Assembly: GCF_018332715.1 (NCBI RefSeq)
Contig: NZ_BOQP01000046.1
Location: 160,187 to 224,186, forward strand
Source: Winogradskya consettensis
Lineage (GTDB): Bacteria > Actinomycetota > Actinomycetes > Mycobacteriales > Micromonosporaceae
Reading direction: 5' to 3'
DNA length: 64,000 nucleotides
Below the pieces are notes generated by a model that was not told the DNA's origin, did not search any database, and saw nothing but the letters and a program-made list of their open reading frames with translations. A program made the position numbers and the translations under genes. Shown piece after piece: positions 42,001 through 50,695 of this stretch; positions within the stretch are counted from its first letter, which is position 1; each line of letters opens with the position of its first letter.

Positions 42001-42056
42001 TGCTCGGCTCGGCCTCGCGGTTCGCCCCCGTGGGAACCGTGCGGCCGAGCCGAGCA
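42001..42056. terminator. Strong bidirectional terminator hairpin
   Basis: A perfect 14-bp outer stem (42001-42014 with 42043-42056, GCTCGGCTCGGCC core) and a second inner stem (CGGTTC with GAACCG) stand between two converging genes. There is no clear T-run, but stability and position support termination on both strands. Confidence 0.75.
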
Positions 42057-42067
42057 CCCGGATCGGA

Positions 42068-45000
42068 CTAGCCCATCCGGGTGATGGCGGCGCGGAGGCG
42101 GGCGACGTCGCGGCGGCGGCGTTCGAGGGTCATGGCAAGGCCGACCAGCAGGAGGCCGGCCAGGGCCAGGGGGATCCAGCGGGGCAGGAGGTCCCAGACC
42201 AGGATCGCTTCGTGCAGGGCGATCACGATCAGGGTCGCGCCGCCCGCCACGACCGGGGCGCGCAGGCGGAACTGGGCTCCCGCGACCGTGATCGCGAGGG
42301 CGGCGAGGCCGAGGAGCAGTCGCCGCAGGGGTTCGCCTTCCTGGATCAGGACGGTGACCAGGGTGGGAAGCAGGGCCGCGGCGAGAGCCGGGCCGTAGGT
42401 GGTCCAGCTGGAGAGCCGGCTGCGGCGCAGTTGCCACCCGGCCAGCAGAGCCAGAACAGCGGCCGGGATGGTGTACGCCTCCACGACAGCAACCTGCTCA
42501 GCCGCCAGCAGCAGCCACCCGCCCACGAGCTCGACCGCGGCAGCCGCCACGACATGGGCTCGGCGCCCGTCGCGGACCAGGGCCCGCAGACCGAGCGCCA
42601 GGCCCCAGAACGTGCACACCGCGGCCGCGTACCGGATGTTGCCGCTGCTGATGATCAATGCGACCACCGCGCCGGCGTGGGCCGCGCCCTGCAGGATCCG
42701 TCCTTCGCCCCGGACGATGACGCCCAGCGCCAGGACCAGAGCCGCGACCCCGAGCAGCACGAACGCCGTCTGCTGCAGCGGCAGGCCCAGCGTGCGCGCC
42801 GCCACCCAGGCTTCCGCGAAGGCCGCGACAACCGCGCCGAGCCACCCCGCCACCCGGGTCCAGTCAGGCCGCCCGGCAAGACCGACAACCACACCCGAGA
42901 CAACGATCATTCCGTACGCGACCAGCACCGTCGCCGCCGTCGCCGCCGAACCCGTCAGCCCGGCACCCCCGGCAACCACCCCGGCCACCGCCAGCGTCAC
43001 CCGCAGCGGGGCACTTCCCCGCCACGTCCCCGTAGCGTGCCGCCCCCGTGGCCGCACCGACTCGGTCCCCTCCAGCGCGCCGTTCGCCGGGGAGACCAGC
43101 CCACCCAGCGCGGCGAGGACCAGAGCGCCGAGGCCGAGCACCAGGCTTGTCATCGGGAGCACCGGCCACGGCGAGTTCCCCGCGGCGACGGCGACCGGCA
43201 CGCCGAGCACGACCACCGGGGCGGTCGCCCAAGCCGCCGCTCGCCGGCCCCACAGCTGCCAGACCGCTGCCGCAACCGCGACGGCGATGATGCCGAAGCC
43301 CACCGCGTCGGTGACACCAACCGGGCCGCCGCTGCGTGAATACGGCAGGACGTACACGTTGGACAGGCTCTGCCCGGCAGCCGAGACGTACGCGGCGCCC
43401 AGCAGTCCAGCCGTCACGGCCGGCCCGTTGTCGAGGTGGTGCCGGACGAGACCGGCGACCAGCAGGGCTCCCACCGCAGCGTAGATGGCCCGCGAGTCGC
43501 CCGACGCCCACGCCCACCCGGGGGCTGTGACGATCACGAGCAGCGTCGCGTTGACGGTGAACGTGCGGTGCCGGGGCAGCGCGTACGTGGCGGCGACCAG
43601 CAGCGCGGCAACGCCCAGCAGCACGCGGCTCTGCACCGGCGGCGGCCAGCCGAACCAGTTCATCGCCTGCCAGGACGCGATCGGCACGGCGAGTACTGCG
43701 ACGGACAGGGCCGGGCCTGCGTACCAATATCGCCGCCAGGCCACCGCGACCCCGGCAACCGCCAGTGCCCCCACCGTCAGCGCGGTGACGCCGGACGAGG
43801 CCGAGGCCACGAAGATCGCGTGCCCGGCCAGCACGACCGCGACGCCCAGCGCCCACCGCAGCCTCGAGGAAGCGAGCCAGAGGGCAGCCGCCAGCAGCGC
43901 CAGGTCGATCGGAGCCGCGGCCCACCACACCAGGCCGAACCCGGCCGGCGTGGCCAGGCCCAGCAGCACGACCCCGATGAAGAGCACGTCGAGGCGGGGC
44001 AGCAACGCCAGCACACCGATGGTCAGCAGGACCAGCGCTGCCGGGAGCCGCCAGTCCGAGACGCCGACAGCGACGGCCATCAGCGTCGCCAGGGCGGCCG
44101 CGATGACGGGCAGGACCAGGGCGACAGCGGCGCCGAAGCGGGGCCCAGTGCGTACCGATGCGGGAAGGAACTTGGTGGTGACGGCCAGGAGCGTCACGAT
44201 CAGGGTGATCAGCAGCGGGGTCTCGAAGCCGCCGGCCGCGACCGACGCCAGGCGTCCGCCGGCGATGGCGAGGGTGACCACCAGGGCCGCGGCGGCCAAG
44301 TCGCGGAGCACGGTCTCGCGGGCGAGGATCGCGGCGGTCAGGACCAGGCCCGCGGCCGTCACCAGCGCGGAGCCCGAGAGTGCGGCCTCGGCGACGGTGG
44401 ACACGGTGACGAGGTCGCCGAGCGTGATCAGGGCTGCGATGCTGACCGCGATCGATCCGAGCGTGTAGGCCGCGACGGTCAGCGTGCCCTTGCGCAGGTG
44501 GATCACCACCAGGTTTCCGGCGGCGACCCCGATCAGGGTGTACGCCCAGCCGCCGGCACCCGGGTGCATCGGCGCGACCATCAGCGGCAGCACGGGCTGG
44601 GCCAGGACGAGGGCGGCGAAGCGGGGGCCGACCAGGCCGGTGAGCTGCTCATATCCCGCGGCGATGGCGGCGGTCACCGCGAAGACCGCCCCGGCGTAGC
44701 CGTCCGCCGAGGTGTCCGCGAGACCGAAGAGGTTCACGTACCAGGCGGCGTACCCGTCGAGAAGAACGAGCAGCAGGCCGATCGCGGCGAACGTCTCCGC
44801 GGTCGCCGTGAGCTTGCGGCGCAGCGCGAAGAGCGGCGCCGCCAGCGCGACCACCGTCGCGACGGCGAGCAGTCCCACGCGGCCCCGCAGACCGAACTGG
44901 GACCACGCGACGGCGGTGAACACGATCGCGGCGATCGCGAGCAGCAGACCGCCAAGCGTGAACAGGGTGTTCTGCATCAGCCGGGTGGACGCCTCGGTGG

Positions 45001-45334
45001 CGGCGGCCGCGACGTACGGCGCCGATCGCTCCGACGCCGCCGTGGTCACCGGGGCGGTCATCGCGGGAGCCTTCGGCGCGGCGTGGACGGCGGCACCGAC
45101 GGCCGCCCGCACCCGCGTCGCCGCCGCGTCCCGCTGCCGCCAGGCCCGCCGCAGCACCGAATCGGCCAGCCCGACCGCCTCGCGGGCGGTGGCGAGCCGG
45201 GCGGTCAGCACCGGGATCTCGGCGTCCAGGCGGACAACCTCGGCGGCATCGGCGTCCGGCCCGCGGCCACAACCGGGACAACCGGTGGCCAGGGACGCTT
45301 CGGCGCGGCAGAACGGGCAGGGGTAAGCGGTCAC
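42068..45334 (-). CDS. Giant polytopic membrane protein with N-terminal zinc ribbon (SCO7613-like)
   Basis: 1088 residues. The N terminus is a zinc ribbon (CPFCRAEASLATGCPGCG), followed by a coiled-coil segment (about 27-65), a linker, and then some thirty hydrophobic spans from residue 125 to the C terminus with very short loops. This resembles the actinobacterial SCO7613-type membrane proteins of unknown function. The spans look like repeated four-helix modules. I place the start at the GTG 45334, right before the cysteine motif; the frame upstream is antisense to the next gene. It shows no transporter or enzyme motif. Confidence 0.75.
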   Translation of the reverse strand: MTAYPCPFCRAEASLATGCPGCGRGPDADAAEVVRLDAEIPVLTARLATAREAVGLADSVLRRAWRQRDAAATRVRAAVGAAVHAAPKAPAMTAPVTTAASERSAPYVAAAATEASTRLMQNTLFTLGGLLLAIAAIVFTAVAWSQFGLRGRVGLLAVATVVALAAPLFALRRKLTATAETFAAIGLLLVLLDGYAAWYVNLFGLADTSADGYAGAVFAVTAAIAAGYEQLTGLVGPRFAALVLAQPVLPLMVAPMHPGAGGWAYTLIGVAAGNLVVIHLRKGTLTVAAYTLGSIAVSIAALITLGDLVTVSTVAEAALSGSALVTAAGLVLTAAILARETVLRDLAAAALVVTLAIAGGRLASVAAGGFETPLLITLIVTLLAVTTKFLPASVRTGPRFGAAVALVLPVIAAALATLMAVAVGVSDWRLPAALVLLTIGVLALLPRLDVLFIGVVLLGLATPAGFGLVWWAAAPIDLALLAAALWLASSRLRWALGVAVVLAGHAIFVASASSGVTALTVGALAVAGVAVAWRRYWYAGPALSVAVLAVPIASWQAMNWFGWPPPVQSRVLLGVAALLVAATYALPRHRTFTVNATLLVIVTAPGWAWASGDSRAIYAAVGALLVAGLVRHHLDNGPAVTAGLLGAAYVSAAGQSLSNVYVLPYSRSGGPVGVTDAVGFGIIAVAVAAAVWQLWGRRAAAWATAPVVVLGVPVAVAAGNSPWPVLPMTSLVLGLGALVLAALGGLVSPANGALEGTESVRPRGRHATGTWRGSAPLRVTLAVAGVVAGGAGLTGSAATAATVLVAYGMIVVSGVVVGLAGRPDWTRVAGWLGAVVAAFAEAWVAARTLGLPLQQTAFVLLGVAALVLALGVIVRGEGRILQGAAHAGAVVALIISSGNIRYAAAVCTFWGLALGLRALVRDGRRAHVVAAAAVELVGGWLLLAAEQVAVVEAYTIPAAVLALLAGWQLRRSRLSSWTTYGPALAAALLPTLVTVLIQEGEPLRRLLLGLAALAITVAGAQFRLRAPVVAGGATLIVIALHEAILVWDLLPRWIPLALAGLLLVGLAMTLERRRRDVARLRAAITRMG

Positions 45335-45392
45335 GCCGTTGATCGTTGCGGAGAGCAGGCCCCGCCCTCTTGAGTCGCCGTACTCAGACCAC

Positions 45393-45794
45393 CTAGGCGG
45401 CGTCACCCAACCAGGACGTCCACCGCTCCACCCGGATCCGCAGGAACGGCCCGGGCGGCGGCTCGTCCCGGTACTGCGGGTAACGCGCGAGCAACGCCGG
45501 CTCGGCGACCTCCACGACCTCGGCGATCCCGTCAGCCCGCACCCACCACAGCGCCGACCAGTCATCGTCGTAGTGATCCACCAGCACGCTGACCCGTGGC
45601 TCGCCCGCGATGTTCGTGAGCCGCTGCAACTGCCGGTGTCGCTTCGGCTTCCCGTCAACTCCGGTATGAATCACGTTCCCCACCAGGGCGAACACGATCG
45701 GCACCAGATGCGGCGCCCCATCGGGCGTGACGGTCGCCAGCCGCGCCACCCGAGCCGTCCCGAACCGCTCGGCCGCCGTCCCCGATAGCCCCAT
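45393..45794 (-). CDS. PPOX-class F420/flavin-dependent oxidoreductase (TIGR03668-like)
   Basis: 133-residue split-barrel protein: ARLATVTPDGAPHLVPIVFA at the N terminus, the central DGKPKRHRQLQRLTNIAGEP, VSVLVDHYDDDWSALWWVRADG and RYPQYRDEPPPGPFLRIRVE. The segment order matches the TIGR03668 group of PPOX-fold proteins, which use F420 or FMN. Substrate unknown. TAGGGT lies six bases before the ATG, so it is probably leaderless. Confidence 0.85.
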   Translation of the reverse strand: MGLSGTAAERFGTARVARLATVTPDGAPHLVPIVFALVGNVIHTGVDGKPKRHRQLQRLTNIAGEPRVSVLVDHYDDDWSALWWVRADGIAEVVEVAEPALLARYPQYRDEPPPGPFLRIRVERWTSWLGDAA

Positions 45795-45997
45795 CCCCCG
45801 ACCCTAGATCGTGAACCGTGTGATCCCGGGACGACCCACGGCCGGCCAACCGGTTTCGAAGTACCCATGATCGGGACCCTGGGCGCCTTCTTGCGCTCAC
45901 GCCGCGAGCGTGCGCCACGGTCTTGTCGATGACGGGGGCCATCGCTCGCCATGCGCCGAACCATAGGCGATCATCGCGAACGGGTTAGGTTCCAAGC

Positions 45998-47020
45998 ATG
46001 GAATATCGGACGCTCGGTAACAGTGGATGTGCCGTTTCGACGCTCTGCCTCGGCACGATGACCTTCGGTGCGGAGGCCGACGAGGAGGTGTCGCACGCTC
46101 AGCTCGATCGCTTCCTCGAGGCGGGTGGCACTCTGGTCGACATCGCCGATGTGTACGCGGGGGGCGAGTCGGAACGCATCGTCGGCCGCTGGTTCGCCGA
46201 CCGGCCCCGCGACCTGACCGACCGGGTCGTGCTCGCGACCAAGGGGCGCTTCCCGCTGGCGGACGAGCCGAACGCGCGGGGGCTGAGCGCGCGGCACCTG
46301 ACCCGCGCGCTCGACGACAGCCTGACCCGGCTCGGGCTGGACAGCATCGACCTCTACCAGGCGCACTCGTGGGATCCGGTGACCCCGATCGAGGAGACGC
46401 TGCGTACGTTCGACGGGTTCGTGCGGTCGGGGAAGATCCGCTACTACGGCTTCTCGAACTTCACGGGATGGCAGCTCACGAAGGCCGTACACGTCGCAAG
46501 GCAGTTGGGGCTCGCCCTGCCGGTCACGCTGCAGCCGCAGTACAGCCTGCTGGTCCGCGAGATCGAGTGGGAGATCGTCCCCGCCGCCGTGGATGCCGGG
46601 CTGGGCCTGCTGCCGTGGAGCCCGCTCGGCGGCGGCTGGCTTTCCGGCAAGTACCGGCGTGACCAGCGGCCGGTGGGCGCGACCCGGCTCGGCGAGGACC
46701 CGGACCGCGGCATGGAGGCCTGGGACCGGCGCGGCACCGAGCGGGCGTGGGCGGTCATCGACGCCGTTCAGCGGGTCGCCGAGGGCCGTGGCGTGTCGAT
46801 GGCCGAGGTCGCCCTGGCCTGGGTCACCGACCGCCCCGGCGTCACATCGACGATCCTCGGCGCGCGCACGGTCGACCAGCTCGACGTCAACCTGAAGGCC
46901 GCCACCCTGCACCTCGACCCAGCGGAGACGGCTGCCCTCGACGCGGCGAGCGACCCCCAGGCACCCGACTACCCGTACGGGCTCCTCGGCCTCGACCAGC
47001 GCAGCCGCACCCTCTCCTGA
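45998..47020 (+). CDS. Aldo/keto reductase
   Basis: 340-residue TIM-barrel NADPH oxidoreductase. Catalytic tetrad visible: Asp and Tyr in TLVDIADVYAGGESE, Lys in VVLATKGRF and His in LYQAHSWDP. The C-terminal NADPH clamp is TSTILGARTVDQLDVNL. Substrate unknown (aldehydes or ketones). TAGGTT (45986-45991) sits six bases before the ATG, indicating a leaderless transcript. Confidence 0.92.
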   Translation: MEYRTLGNSGCAVSTLCLGTMTFGAEADEEVSHAQLDRFLEAGGTLVDIADVYAGGESERIVGRWFADRPRDLTDRVVLATKGRFPLADEPNARGLSARHLTRALDDSLTRLGLDSIDLYQAHSWDPVTPIEETLRTFDGFVRSGKIRYYGFSNFTGWQLTKAVHVARQLGLALPVTLQPQYSLLVREIEWEIVPAAVDAGLGLLPWSPLGGGWLSGKYRRDQRPVGATRLGEDPDRGMEAWDRRGTERAWAVIDAVQRVAEGRGVSMAEVALAWVTDRPGVTSTILGARTVDQLDVNLKAATLHLDPAETAALDAASDPQAPDYPYGLLGLDQRSRTLS

Positions 47021-47113
47021 CCAAACCGTTGTCCTGAATCGATTGAGGCGGCCCTGCACGGCGTCTCAGCCGTGTGCTGGTCGGTCTGATCGGTTCGGGA
47101 CTCGGCTACACCC

Positions 47114-47467
47114 CTGCTGTGCAACAACGCGTACATGCAGAACTTTCTGATGCTCGCACCGGCGATCGCCGGCACCGGGAGCTTCGGCTCGGTGGCTGGT
47201 CTATGCCGGGGCCGCGGCCGTTTTCTCCGAGGTGCTCGGCCGTCCGGTCACCTTCCATCCGCAGAGCTTCGAGCAGGAGAAGCCGCGATGGTCGCAGCCG
47301 GTCTCCCGGAGCGCATCGCCGAGATGAACGCACAGGCGATGCAGCTGTTCGCGCAGGGCGACTCCGACTGGTCGACCGAGGTCGTGGCGTCGATCCTCGG
47401 CCGGCCGGCGCGGACGTTCGAACAGTTCGTCACCGACCACGCGGCGGCCTTCGGATCGGGCCGGTAG
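47114..47467 (+). pseudogene. Decayed NmrA-like NAD(P)-binding protein gene
   Basis: Three pieces of one NmrA-like protein are found in shifting frames. LLCNNAYMQNFLMLAPAIAG (from 47114) is followed, after an apparent internal deletion and a frame change near 47200, by LVYAGAAAVFSEVLGRPVTF and HPQSFEQEK. Another frame change near 47283 leads to AAMVAAGLPERIAEMNAQAM ... FEQFVTDHAAAF and the stop at 47467. The N-terminal Rossmann half is gone. The neighbouring divergent-type MarR gene may be its former regulator. Confidence 0.75.
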
Positions 47468-47481
47468 GGCAGGCGGGTACG

Positions 47482-47931
47482 TCAGGCGGGTTGGGCGGGG
47501 TGGCTGAGGAGCACCTTTTCCAGCAGCTGCCGTAGCTGTTCGCGTTCGGTGCCGTCGAGCGCGGCGAGCAGTTCGTCCTGAACCTCGGCCGCCGTGGCTT
47601 CGAGCTCGCCGAGGTACGCCAGGCCGGCTGCAGTGGCGACGACGATGTTGCGGCGGCGGTCGGCGGGGTCGACGCTGCGCTCGATCCGGTTGTCGTGTTC
47701 GAGGCGGGTGACGATGCCGTTGACGTTGTTGCGGTCGAGCCCCAGCCGGCGCCCGATCTCGGCCTGGCTGAGGCTGCCGTATTCCGCCAGCGCCGCCAGC
47801 ACGGCGAAGTCGGACCGGGTCTCCAGCGGCATCCGGGCCCCGGTGAGGCGCGCACCCACGGTGGCGACGCGGCTCGCCTGCCAGCTCGCCAGCGCGCGCA
47901 GCAGGGCCGGAGGCCGGACATCGTCGGTCAT
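47482..47931 (-). CDS. MarR-family transcriptional regulator
   Basis: 149 residues with a MarR winged helix: SDFAVLAALAEYGSLSQAEI, GRRLGLDRNNVNGIVTRLEHD and wing SVDPADRRRNIVVAT. There is no sensing cysteine in the N-terminal helix, so a small-molecule ligand is more likely than an oxidant. A perfect palindrome lies 12-30 bp upstream of its ATG. It converges on the NmrA-like pseudogene. Confidence 0.9.
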   Translation of the reverse strand: MTDDVRPPALLRALASWQASRVATVGARLTGARMPLETRSDFAVLAALAEYGSLSQAEIGRRLGLDRNNVNGIVTRLEHDNRIERSVDPADRRRNIVVATAAGLAYLGELEATAAEVQDELLAALDGTEREQLRQLLEKVLLSHPAQPA

Positions 47932-47942
47932 GCACGCATTCT

Positions 47943-47961
47943 ACGTTGGTCGGGCCAACGT
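47943..47961. promoter_or_regulatory. Operator palindrome upstream of the MarR gene
   Basis: ACGTTGG-N5-CCAACGT is a perfect inverted repeat with 7-bp arms, in the 34-bp gap between the MarR start (47931) and the AraC-type gene's stop (47966). Position and symmetry fit a MarR autoregulatory site. Confidence 0.65.
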
Positions 47962-47965
47962 CGGG

Positions 47966-48859
47966 TCACAGGAGCGGCTCGCTCAGCGTCCGGAAGCGGC
48001 CGGGCGGGATGCCGAACTCGCGGCGGAACGCCCCGGCGAACGCGAACTCCGTGGCATAACCGACCTGCCGCGCGATCGCGGAGATCGGGGCGTCCGATTC
48101 GCGGAGCAACTGAGCGCCCTGCTGCAGACGCCGGCCGATCAGGTACGTCATCGGCGGCGTGCCGACCAGCGTTGTGAACCGCCGGGTGAACGCGGTCCGC
48201 GACATGCCGGCCGCGCGGCCGAGCCGTTCGACGGTCCACGGTGCCTGCGGGCTGTCGTGGATCTCCTGCAGGGCGGCCGCGATGCCCGGGTCGCCGAGCG
48301 CATCCCAGGTTTCCGCACTGTCGCCGCTCCACAGCCGCAACGTGTGCACGAGCATCAGGTCGACCAGCGCGGGCCGGGTCACCAGCGTGCCCTCGCGAGG
48401 CCTGTCCAGATCTTCGACGAGCAGATCGATGAGTACGCGCAGCCGGGCGTCGCGGTCGTAATCCGGCGACACGAGCACCACGTCCGGCAGGGACCGCAGG
48501 AAGTGATGGACGCTGCCCCCGCGTTCCAGCCGGTAGATGCCGCAGATCATCTCGACGGGCAGCCGCTCGGGCGGCGGGTCCTGCAGACCCATCGGAGCCG
48601 GGGGCAGCTCGGCCAGCGTGCTCGGCCGCGGCGCGAAACCGTGCTCGGCGCCGTGGGGGATCAGTGCGATGTCGCCGGCGCGCATCCGTGCGGGTGGGGC
48701 CGAGCCGGAGATCAGCCAGCCTTCGCCACGCAGCATCACATGAAAGCCGACGCCTTCGCAGGACACGAACCGGCCAGCGAACGAAGCCGCCACCTCGGCC
48801 CGCCGCCCGTAGACCTGCCCGATCCGCAGATCCTCCACGGCCTCGCTGATCACATCCAC
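47966..48859 (-). CDS. AraC-family regulator with N-terminal cupin
   Basis: 297 residues from a GTG at 48859. The first 165 are a cupin_6-type ligand domain (GFHVMLRGEGWLISG, GDIALIPHGAEHGF). The C-terminal 100 hold two AraC HTH motifs: WTVERLGRAAGMSRTAFTRRF and ISAIARQVGYATEFAFAGAF followed by REFGIPPGRFR. TACCAT seven bases upstream suggests leaderless expression and decides this start over the upstream frame. It probably regulates a neighbouring oxidoreductase, such as the divergent acyl-CoA dehydrogenase-like gene 89 bp away. Confidence 0.88.
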   Translation of the reverse strand: MDVISEAVEDLRIGQVYGRRAEVAASFAGRFVSCEGVGFHVMLRGEGWLISGSAPPARMRAGDIALIPHGAEHGFAPRPSTLAELPPAPMGLQDPPPERLPVEMICGIYRLERGGSVHHFLRSLPDVVLVSPDYDRDARLRVLIDLLVEDLDRPREGTLVTRPALVDLMLVHTLRLWSGDSAETWDALGDPGIAAALQEIHDSPQAPWTVERLGRAAGMSRTAFTRRFTTLVGTPPMTYLIGRRLQQGAQLLRESDAPISAIARQVGYATEFAFAGAFRREFGIPPGRFRTLSEPLL

Positions 48860-48948
48860 GGCGGAAATGGTAGCCGCGGCACACACGCGTATGCCCCGGG
48901 TCCGTTCGCGCATGGCTGCGGGCGTACCCGTGCTGCTTGGGTTTGATC

Positions 48949-49959
48949 ATGATTGATGGACTGGAAGAGAGCCGGCTGGCGCCCGGGACGTTCGAGGAGC
49001 TGCGGGCGGCCGGCGACTTCGCGCTCGCGGTGCCGGTGGAGCACGGCGGTCAGGGCGCGAGTGCGCAGACGATCCTGCGCCGCCTGATCGAGCTGGGCCG
49101 TACGGACCCGTCCGCGTCCTGGGTTGTCGGCGTGAACGTGGTGAGCAAGACCCTCGCGGGGCGGCTGGGCGCGGAATCGCTGCTGAAGGACGTCTACGCG
49201 GACCTGGCCTGCGGTTCCGGGCGGCCGGAGTGCGGCCGGGGCACGCGCGGCGCCGACGGCACGGTCACCGTCACCGGCGCGTGGCCGAACGTGTCGGGAT
49301 GCGAGGACGCGACGTGGGCCGGGGTGGCGCTGATGATCGACGGTGTGCCGCATTTCGCCCAGATCCGCGTCGCCGACCTGCGCATCGACAGGACCTGGCG
49401 GGTGGCGGGCATGCGCGCGACCGGCAGCCAGACGCTGGTCGCGGAGGAGCTGGTCGTTCCGGCCGAGCAGGTGGCGCCGTTCCGCCCGTTCGGCGTCAAC
49501 GACGTGATGCTCTTCGCGCTGTCCGTGATCGGGCCGGTGATCGGCGGGGCGCGGGGTGCCCTGGACGCCACCCACGCCATGGTCGCGTCGGGCCGCAAAC
49601 CGTTCATGAGCGCGCACGCCTCGATCGCCGAATCACCCGGCGCCCGGCACTGGCTCGCCGACGCCACCCACCTGATCGAGCGCGCCGAGCGCACCGCCTT
49701 CGCGCTCGCGGCAGCCGTGGACGGCGACGACGTGCCGCCGGCCGACCTGCCGCGCTGGCACATGGAGCAGGCCGCCATCGCCCGCGACTGCCGCGCGGCG
49801 GTGGATATGCTGGTCGACCTGCACGGCGCCGGCGTCTTTGCCCTTTCGAACCCCGTGCAGCGGTTCTGGCGGGACGTTGCGGTGGCCAGCAGGCACCCGC
49901 ACCTCACCGCGTACCTGGCGGTCGAGAATTATGGAAGGGCCCTGATCCAGCAACCGTGA
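48949..49959 (+). CDS. Acyl-CoA dehydrogenase-fold flavoprotein (monooxygenase-like)
   Basis: 336 residues with the acyl-CoA dehydrogenase fold: LAVPVEHGGQGASAQTILRR near the N terminus, the mid beta domain (TVTGAWPNVSGCEDATWAGVA, WRVAGMRATGSQTLVAEELVVP), and a C-terminal four-helix part. There is no clear catalytic glutamate, and the layout resembles two-component flavin monooxygenases of the HsaA type. I use the ATG at 48949; a TTG four codons earlier is possible. It is followed after 8 bp by the IclR gene, so the two are likely co-transcribed. Confidence 0.8.
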   Translation: MIDGLEESRLAPGTFEELRAAGDFALAVPVEHGGQGASAQTILRRLIELGRTDPSASWVVGVNVVSKTLAGRLGAESLLKDVYADLACGSGRPECGRGTRGADGTVTVTGAWPNVSGCEDATWAGVALMIDGVPHFAQIRVADLRIDRTWRVAGMRATGSQTLVAEELVVPAEQVAPFRPFGVNDVMLFALSVIGPVIGGARGALDATHAMVASGRKPFMSAHASIAESPGARHWLADATHLIERAERTAFALAAAVDGDDVPPADLPRWHMEQAAIARDCRAAVDMLVDLHGAGVFALSNPVQRFWRDVAVASRHPHLTAYLAVENYGRALIQQP

Positions 49960-49967
49960 GGTGAGTG

Positions 49968-50624
49968 ATGGCGGACCGGGAACCGCGCAGCGTCGTCGAC
50001 GGTGCCTTCCGCGTGCTGCGGGCCCTGCCGGAGGCCGGTACGCAGCACCAGCTGGCGCGGCTCGCGCAGCTGACCGGCCTGCCCCGGCCGACCGTGCACC
50101 GGCTGCTCGGCCAGCTCCGCGAATCCGGCGCGGTCGAGTGGGCGAACGGGCACTGGACGCTGGCGGCGTCCCTGCTGGGCCTGGCGCAGCGGGTGGAACC
50201 GCTCGCCGGGCTGCGCGAGTCGGCCGCCAAGGTCATCGCGCGGCTGCGGGAGCAGACGGGCGCCGCGGTGTCGCTGGTCGTGGCGTCGGAGGGGGAGTTC
50301 GTCGCGCTGGAGATGATCCCCGGCCGGGATTCGCTGCCGATCGACGCGCGCAGCGGTGCGCGGATGCCCGCGTCGACGGCCGCCGCCATGGTCCTGGCTC
50401 CCGAGTCCACCCCGGCGGCGCGGCGCCGGCCGTTCGGCGCGGCGGTCGACGACGAGGACATGTTGGAGGGGCTGACCTGTTACGCCGTGCCGGTCGGGCT
50501 GCCCGGCGGGCGGAAGGCGGCGCTGCAGGTCGCCACCGCGGCGCACCGGCCCGCGCACCGGCTCGCGGCGCCGGTCCATCGGGCCGCAATCGAACTGGCG
50601 TCCGCTCAGCGGGCGACGGCTTGA
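49968..50624 (+). CDS. IclR-family transcriptional regulator (short)
   Basis: 218 residues. N-terminal IclR winged helix: VVDGAFRVLRALPEAGTQHQ, LARLAQLTGLPRPTVHRLLGQLRESGAVEW. The C-terminal ligand domain is shorter than usual (IclR proteins are about 250) and seems abridged in its middle. GAGGTGA precedes the ATG. A 36-bp direct repeat containing a palindrome starts inside its last codons and continues into the gap before the SDR. Confidence 0.85.
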   Translation: MADREPRSVVDGAFRVLRALPEAGTQHQLARLAQLTGLPRPTVHRLLGQLRESGAVEWANGHWTLAASLLGLAQRVEPLAGLRESAAKVIARLREQTGAAVSLVVASEGEFVALEMIPGRDSLPIDARSGARMPASTAAAMVLAPESTPAARRRPFGAAVDDEDMLEGLTCYAVPVGLPGGRKAALQVATAAHRPAHRLAAPVHRAAIELASAQRATA

Positions 50625-50670
50625 TCCAGCGAGGTGGTGTCCGTTCAGCGGACAACGGCTCGATCCACCG
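50596..50670. repeat. 36-bp direct repeat with embedded palindrome, candidate IclR operator
   Basis: Copies at 50596-50631 and 50635-50670 match at about 29 of 36 positions. The second holds the perfect palindrome TGTCCG-TTCAG-CGGACA (50638-50654); in the first the same element is slightly degraded. The repeat spans the IclR stop codon and leads to the SDR start at 50696, so it may carry the control site for the SDR. Confidence 0.6.
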
Positions 50671-50695
50671 CTGTGCCTCCCGCATCGTGGCGGGC

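Noticed and set aside
43436..45373. 645-codon plus-strand frame opposite the giant membrane protein
   Set aside because: Charged, repetitive shadow of hydrophobic codons on the other strand.
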